From Chrysoporthe austroafricana (taxonomy: Eukaryota > Ascomycota > Sordariomycetes > Diaporthales > Cryphonectriaceae), in NCBI GenBank assembly GCA_001051155.2, contig JYIP02000001.1:5208001-5272000 (forward strand): 64,000 bases of DNA, given 5' to 3'. Positions 58,115 to 64,000 of this stretch are shown piece by piece. Below the pieces are notes generated by a model that saw only the letters and a program-made list of their open reading frames with translations, was not told the origin of the DNA and did no database searches. Position numbers and translations under genes: made by a program. Within the stretch, counting starts at the first letter, position 1; every line of letters starts with the position of its first letter.

Positions 58115-61100
58115 CGATGCCCCGATGCCATGTCAACCCACTCCCTTCGTCATCACGGGGTTGGCGAGGACACAGTCGTCCGTCCGCAGCAGCATATCTA
58201 AGTGATACTGGCCATCCCAGGGCCTGCGGTGGAGCAGGGCCTGACGCGAGATTCGGGGGGACGAACACGACCGTTCAGCTAGTTTAGCTCCGTCACAGCC
58301 GCCGTTGCTCTAGTGCTGCCTTGCGCAGTGTAAGCGGCGCTGGCGACGGTGCCTGGTGAAGCCAAATGTCGCGAGGCATGCCCTGCCCTGTCCCTCGTTT
58401 CCCGTGTTGTCTGGAAAATCGGGTCAGCCTGCCATGGGTCCCAGCAGAGTCGACAACGCCGGTGCCGCTCCCACTGCCCTCGGCCGAGCCGCGCTGCTGC
58501 TGCCAGGCGGAGAGGAGCGGAGGCACCGAGTTGGAAAGCTCACAACCTCACCGGCCCGGCCTGGCTCGGGCTGGCCGTAGCTCCGGCGTCACTGGTGCGT
58601 ATCTCCGGGCCACCGTGGCGAGGCTGTAGTTGGGGTGGGCGGGAGAGGTGTTCGTCTCTTGGACGAAGCATGGGCCGGCCCTGTCGGGCTGGCAGTGGTG
58701 TGTAGCGGGATCTCGGTCGTACCGCAGAGCAAACCTGTGCTATAGGCGGTCTTGTAAGAGAGCGGCGCAGAAGAGGCTCGGGGCGATGAGAGGGATCTCC
58801 CGCAGGGATTCCATTGGTCTTTTTCTCTTTTTCTCTCACTAATGATCTTGCTACCCTCGGTATGGTGTTTTGGAAATGGCATGATGTGGCAGTCTGAGCT
58901 AGTCAGGCGTGATCCACACCGGGTGTTCGTGATGTCCAAGCTCATCCAATGGCTCCCGGCCAGACCCGTATAAGGTGAACAGGTGGACTTGGCCATGTGA
59001 GGCACTGTTCAGCTCTCCGTCCAAACTTTCTCGCCCACACCTCGGACAGTAGATCCTGCTTGCCAACTCATCGTGGCGTCACCCAGCTGGGCGACGGGGG
59101 GCGACCTTGCTGAGTGAGGTGCTGAGGTGATGGGATGCTGGGGCAGGCCATGCCGAAACGGGCAGGGCCAGGTCGGTTTTTGCGGTGTGTGGGGAGGGCG
59201 AAGGACGGTCGCATGGACATGGACGTGGACGGGCTGTTGACCTCGCTCGAGGACCAACCCCCCGGATTGGCCCAGATTCGACCGGGCGGCGCTGGCCACT
59301 GCTGTCTGCCGGGGAGAACCTCACAGGTCTCAGCCTGGTTCGCGCTAGCAGCAGAGTGGGTGCGGAGTGCGTGCGCCCTGCTTGGCCCTGGAAGCCAGAT
59401 CGAAATTCCAGCTTTCTCTGGCCGCGGAGGGCCAGTGGGCGAGAGGAACCCACCCGATGACGCGCGGATGATTCAACCCGGCCTGCATTACTTGCTGTAT
59501 GCAGGAGAGATGCGTACGGTAGGAGGATCAGGAGGGGGATGGGGGGAGGGTTGAGCCACAGCCAACGGCGTGCGAGAGATGGATCGTGTCTGAGTATGGC
59601 TTGCATCTGCGCGCCCGCGGTGTATGACCTCGAGGTAAGAAGATGTCTCGCCGTGCGTGGGTGCTGATGGGCACGCCATACACCTGGGTCCCCTCGGCTC
59701 GCCGCCGTGGAGATTAGTACATAGTATACACCATAGCACCGCAGCAGCAATGTGCGCCCTGTATACTAGTATACTATACTACCCAGCACTCAGTATGGTA
59801 CCTTGGTCCTCCTCACGGCCCTCTCGCCCCGGGGACGGGCCAGGCACGCATGCCGCGGTGGTGTGTCTGGCTGGGGGCGTCTGGCCGAGAGAAATTGCGC
59901 TCGTGCCCTCGCGCGGTAGCGGTGACGAGCAGGCCCCTGGGCAGGAATGAGGTTTAATGGATTGTCATGTCAACGGCCCGTCTTTGTTGTTTGGGACCCT
60001 CGTGGCTGTGAGATGGCAACCCTGCCCAGTAAGATGGCTTGTCTCGCAGGCCGTGTCTCTCATTCTCTACCAGCTCGTTTCCCGTCCCGGCATGGCGCTG
60101 TTTTTGCGCCGCGCGAACCCCTGCTGCCGTGTATCTGGCTGTGGCACTCCATCGCGCGAATGCTGTGATGCCGCGCTAAGCTGGGAAGGGGGGAGGTCCC
60201 GAGGTACCTCGCCCCGCGCCGGGTGGACGCCGCGCGCCCAGGTACCGTCCCATCACCTAATCCGTACTCCTGCCTGAACGGGGCCCTGTTTCCCGAAAAT
60301 CCCAGCGCCCACCCTCGCCGCCATTTCCCACCAGCCAGACAGACAGTCACCTGGGTGCGCACCGCTGCGCTGCCGTACCATGCACTGGGACCTGTCCCAA
60401 ACAGCGTGCAGACTCCGTGCACAGGTCGCTCCGTCTCGAGTTGCACCGGGTTGTGGGATGGCTGATAGGGGATCACATATCGTGTGGTGTGCCGTGGAGG
60501 GCCAGCCTCCAACCACAGGGCCTGCCGCCGCCTGCTGGGTGTGCCTCGAGCTGGATACCCAGTACAGAAGAGCACAGCGCAGCGGGCTCCATGCCGCCAC
60601 GGGCCATGGCCCATTCCCAACCGCTCATGCGGTGGACCCCGCGGCCGGGACAGCGCTGGGTACGTACCCTTACTGGACGGGACTATGTAGGTTAAGTAGG
60701 CAGGTATATGCAGTACCAGCAGCCCCTTGTTTGATCTTTCTGCTGGCGCCTATCTGGCCGGGCTGCCCTAGGCAGGCAGGCTGGCTCTGCCCAGGTGCCT
60801 GTGCCTGGCTTGTGCACGACATGCTGAAATGATCACTTCCAGGCCAAGGAACGCGGGACACTCGACCGATTCCAAAACCCAGAAAAGTCCCCGCCTAATG
60901 CACAAACAAACCATCTCGACCCGGCAGGATTGTAATTAGATCTTGATCTCGACCTGAGATTCCCAGGCCGGGCTGTCGATCTTTCCCATTCCGCCCGCCT
61001 CGTATTCTCCTCGTCCTCAAACAGTCCCCTCCCAACTCTATCTCGACCCTATCTCGACTACCACCTCCTCGACCGCCCTTGGTTTTATTGACGGCCGCCG

Positions 61101-62260
61101 ACCCAGGCTCAGGCCGGCCTCAACACACTCGATACCACTGCACCACCGCGGGCGCTAGCCAAGACGACGGCCTCCTCCCTCCATACGCACGCCCTCTGCT
61201 GCAGCGTCCAGGCGGCGGCCCTGTCCCGTCGTGGCCTGCCCTGTCCCGTCGAGGCCCTGGCCTGCCCTGCACGGCCCTGCCCTTACTTTTGATTGCTTGC
61301 TCAGCTGCTGTCCACAAGACCGCCTGTAGGATCTTGGATCTGACGGGACTCCACTACCTCCTTGTCGCCCGCCGGTACCTCGCCGCCCCGCGCCCGCGCG
61401 CCCTGCGGCCGTGTACCTCTCCATCCCCAGGTACGTTCCTCCAGTCCGGCGCAGTCCAGCGCGGGAACGCTCGCTGGTGCGCATATGCTATTATTCTATC
61501 CATCCGATCACCATCCCTGACGTCCCCTCTCCCTCTCAGCTTGCCTCCTCCTCCTCCTTCCTTCCCTCCCGACCCAGGTTCCGTTCTCTCTCACGAGTAC
61601 CCTTCATTGTTCTTTTTTTGTTGTTTTTCCTTATTGTTCTTCTCGCCCGTCTTTTGTCTTTTTCCCCTTCCGCCGCAGGTGCCTGGGCAGCCGTCACCGC
61701 CCGGCGTGCCCTGACCTCCTTCGATCGTTGCCTCATTCGCCTTCCCTCCTCTCCCTGAGACAACGCATTCAATCCACATATCCTCCAGTGAATTCCTGCC
61801 CCCCCACCCCGGCCAGTAAGATGACTCCCTTCCCTGAATTGCCAGCAGCTCCTCCCCATCATCGCACATTGCATTGCATTGCCTGCATTGCTGCTCCTCA
61901 AGTCGAATCGCCCCGAGCACTCGTGCTGTGGGTCGTCCCTGACCGTCCCTTGCCGCTGACACAACGAGCTGCAGACACAGCACCACGCCTCGAACTGCCG
62001 TAGAGGACAGCACCACCAGCAGGCCGCCGGCTGCATCGCGCTGCCCCGTTCCTGCCCTGCTCACACTTCGATCTCGACCGTGACTGAGCCTCAATCCGAC
62101 CCCGACCACGAAACTAAGCCCCCCCGGCAGCGATATCCCCCCCTCCCCGGACAATGCCATGACGATGCGAATCACGACCGCTGCGAGACCCCGATTCCCT
62201 TCAGCCCCACCCCCTTCTCACGACGCCCTGGGCTCGTCCAGATAATCTGCAGCGGACAAG

Positions 62261-64000
62261 ATGCAGGCAGTCCCCAGTGTAAGTGCCTCGGCCTATGTGT
62301 GATATAGGGGCGGAGGGTGTGCATGCGAGAAGCTTGGACGTGCCCCGGCTCGACCGTTTGCGAGGGGCGGATGTCTGGCCTTCCCACGCTGAGCACACGA
62401 CAAGGACACGGCGCCCCTCTGGACACTCGAGGACTATTTGCTAACCCGAGCTTTCTGCTGCAACAGCTCGTTGGAACCGGCACCGTCGTTGCTGCTGCTA
62501 CTACTGGCCTAGTCTTTGGCCAGCCTTCTGAGTCAACCCTCCCATACTCCCCACGACCATCACGACCATCCTCCCCCCTCGCGAGGAAGGTGTTCTCCGA
62601 CTTCAGCTTCGACAGCTCGCGAGCGACCCCCACACCTCCCCCATTATCCCGTCCAGGGACGAGCACTACAGCCAACCTGTCGCAACCTGACGGCAGGCAG
62701 CCTGGGTCCAGCTTTGACCAGCCGCACCCTTCACCACTCTTTTCCCACCCGGTCAGCGGCAACGGCCAGCCAGCACCGGCAGGAAAGCAGGTGACGCCGC
62801 CAAAACCACCGAGTCGACGGCAGTCGTACATTCGATCAGGCGACGTCGCCGCTGCGAGCATCAACGAGAGCTCCCGAGACTCGTTTTCATCCCACACCTC
62901 GTGGATAAGGCGTTTGTCCTTGCGGCCCAATTCGCAGCAGGACAGCCCCAGGTCGAGCCTCGGTCCCGATTCTTCCATGTCCTTCTCGCAAGGCTCTGGC
63001 TCGGTCATCCTTTCTCCTACAGTCTCGTTGACGCCAACGATACCGCCCAACAAGCTGATCAAGCGATTTGGGTCCACCCACGAGAGCCTGTTTGCCAGAC
63101 GTCAGTCGAAGACAGAGGTCACAACCCTACGACGGCCTGCTACGAGCCATCAGCGATCTGCTACGGCCCAGAGACTGCCAATGTCGCCAGATGTGGATAT
63201 GTCCCTCGACAAGGTGTCACGACCTCGTGCCTCTACTGCCGGACAGGCCCACTCACCCTTGAAGTTCCAAGAGCCCTCGAAGTGGACGTCCTTCTTCCAT
63301 ATGAGGAGGGTGAAGACTTCGAGACGAACAAACGTGATGGCTCCTAGCACCGACAGCAGCGCTCCGGATTATCCTCTGCCTAAGATGAGGATTCGTGTCC
63401 GGCGTGGTAGCCTTCCTCGGCCATTTTTGATAAAGCCCCAATCAATATCAGATACGACCTTCGAGGTAGCTATGGCAGACCCAGAGCTGGAGCGGCCCTT
63501 CACTATGGAAGCGTCGGCCCAATCTGAACAGAGTCCCCAGGACTCTGACCAAGTGTTGTCGGAGCAGTCCGATATCACTCCGACTCGGAGAGCTCGGCGG
63601 TCTCTCTCAACGCAGTTCAGAACTCCCGGCGGTTGGAAAGCCACAGCAGGTAGCTTGCGTCGGCCGAAGAGAAAAACGGAGGAGCACAGCGGGACGAGAC
63701 GGTATGCCTCCGACCCGACATCGTCTGCAACGCCAAACGTTGCTCAATCAGGGAACGGCAGGCCTGGTATCGAGGAGCTTTTCACACCACCAAAGTCTGC
63801 ACACCGGGCTTCCCAGAAGATTGAAATCTCTCAGTCTCAAGAACAGACGCGCGACCGCTCATCAGTCATCCCACCCCTGGCGCGACTTTCCACCAACTTT
63901 CCAATGGACTTCTCTCGAAGTGGACCATCTCCTCCGCCATCTGCAGGCCTGCAGGCATCCAGCCCCACTCAGTTCAGCCCGACTGCTGCGCCTTTCGGCG
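62261..64000 (+). CDS. Ser/Pro-rich protein of unknown function, 3' truncated by window edge
   Basis: Proposed exons 62261-62278 (MQAVPS; good context ACAAGATG; donor GTAAGT) and 62467 to the window end, with a 188-nt intron ending CTGCAACAG. From 62467 one frame is open for more than 510 codons to base 64000, far beyond chance. The visible product is rich in Ser, Pro, Arg and Thr and largely disordered. It includes the stretches RPSRPSSPLARKVFSDFSFD, SHTSWIRRLSLRPNSQQ, PPNKLIKRFGSTHESLFARR and PKMRIRVRRGSLPRPFLIKP, many resembling basophilic-kinase sites (RRxS, RRLS). No domain is recognised in the part present; a folded domain may follow downstream. The N-terminal exon is the weakest part of the model. 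A possible cytoskeletal or signalling scaffold role would be a guess. Confidence 0.72.

Larger units (their letters stand above)
54710..62260. other. 7.5-kb gene-poor stretch, ending in a pyrimidine-rich leader
   Basis: Chance frames up to 244 codons occur on both strands, none with a domain. Repeats include a 13-bp duplication at 56651-56676, (TTTC)n at 58094-58114, and short perfect palindromes CGAGGTACCTCG at 60200-60211, GGGCCATGGCCC at 60601-60612 and GGGTACGTACCC at 60658-60669. From about 60960 to 62260 the sequence is C/T-rich (especially 61500-61760), as expected for the promoter and long leader of the gene starting at 62261. Confidence 0.5.

Noticed and set aside
61079..61714. 211-codon plus-strand ORF with Ser/Pro/Leu runs
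   Set aside because: Reads a pyrimidine-rich leader region; more likely promoter or 5' UTR of the gene at 62261.

Overview
The window is nuclear DNA of a filamentous ascomycete (Pezizomycotina, most likely a Sordariomycete). This is inferred from gene content: a HET-domain incompatibility protein, a family-1 cellulose-binding secreted protein, a fungal tyrosinase, a fungal bZIP factor, SRP40 and GCN20. The introns have GTRAGT/GTATGG-type donors and CTRAY branch sites. No rRNA, tRNA, CRISPR array or recognisable transposon was found. All gene models were read by eye from the sequence. Spliced models rest on splice-site consensus, frame continuity and recalled family patterns, not on transcripts or searches.

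Layout. 1-1804: 3' part of a HET-domain gene. 2860-3781: secreted CBM1 protein, three exons. 9537-10643: DapA/aldolase-family enzyme, no intron. 12441-14857: secreted-type tyrosinase, eight exons including an 11-nt microexon. 15130-15916: probable gene debris (an orphan exon, and a minus-strand ORF broken by one stop). 16258-17304 (minus): PIN/NYN-like protein with a possible mitochondrial presequence. 17305-34911: about 17.6 kb, GC-rich, with microsatellites and overlapping chance ORFs but no gene I can defend. 34912-36272: bZIP factor. 40297-41868: CIA30-family protein in three exons spread over long introns. 43088-45550 (minus): very divergent Ras-like GTPase with a long insertion. 48979-50324: SRP40/Nopp140-like nucleolar protein. 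51003-53358 (minus): GCN20-type ABC-F protein, convergent with SRP40. 54374-54709 (minus): possible small membrane protein. 54710-62260: a second long gene-poor stretch. 62261-64000: a Ser/Pro-rich protein of unknown function running off the end.

The genes do not form a pathway. SRP40 (ribosome assembly) and GCN20 (translation control) are convergent housekeeping neighbours. The left third carries lineage-variable functions (HET, CBM1, tyrosinase), typical of accessory fungal DNA. The most useful structural result is that several genes have unusually long introns (about 190, 202, 388, 412 and 461 nt) and tiny exons (11, 18 and 23 nt), so single-ORF annotation misses real exons. I did not find a system I could call new. 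The best leads are the bZIP alternative C-terminus, the expanded-intron genes, the degenerate GTPase and the large gene-free blocks.
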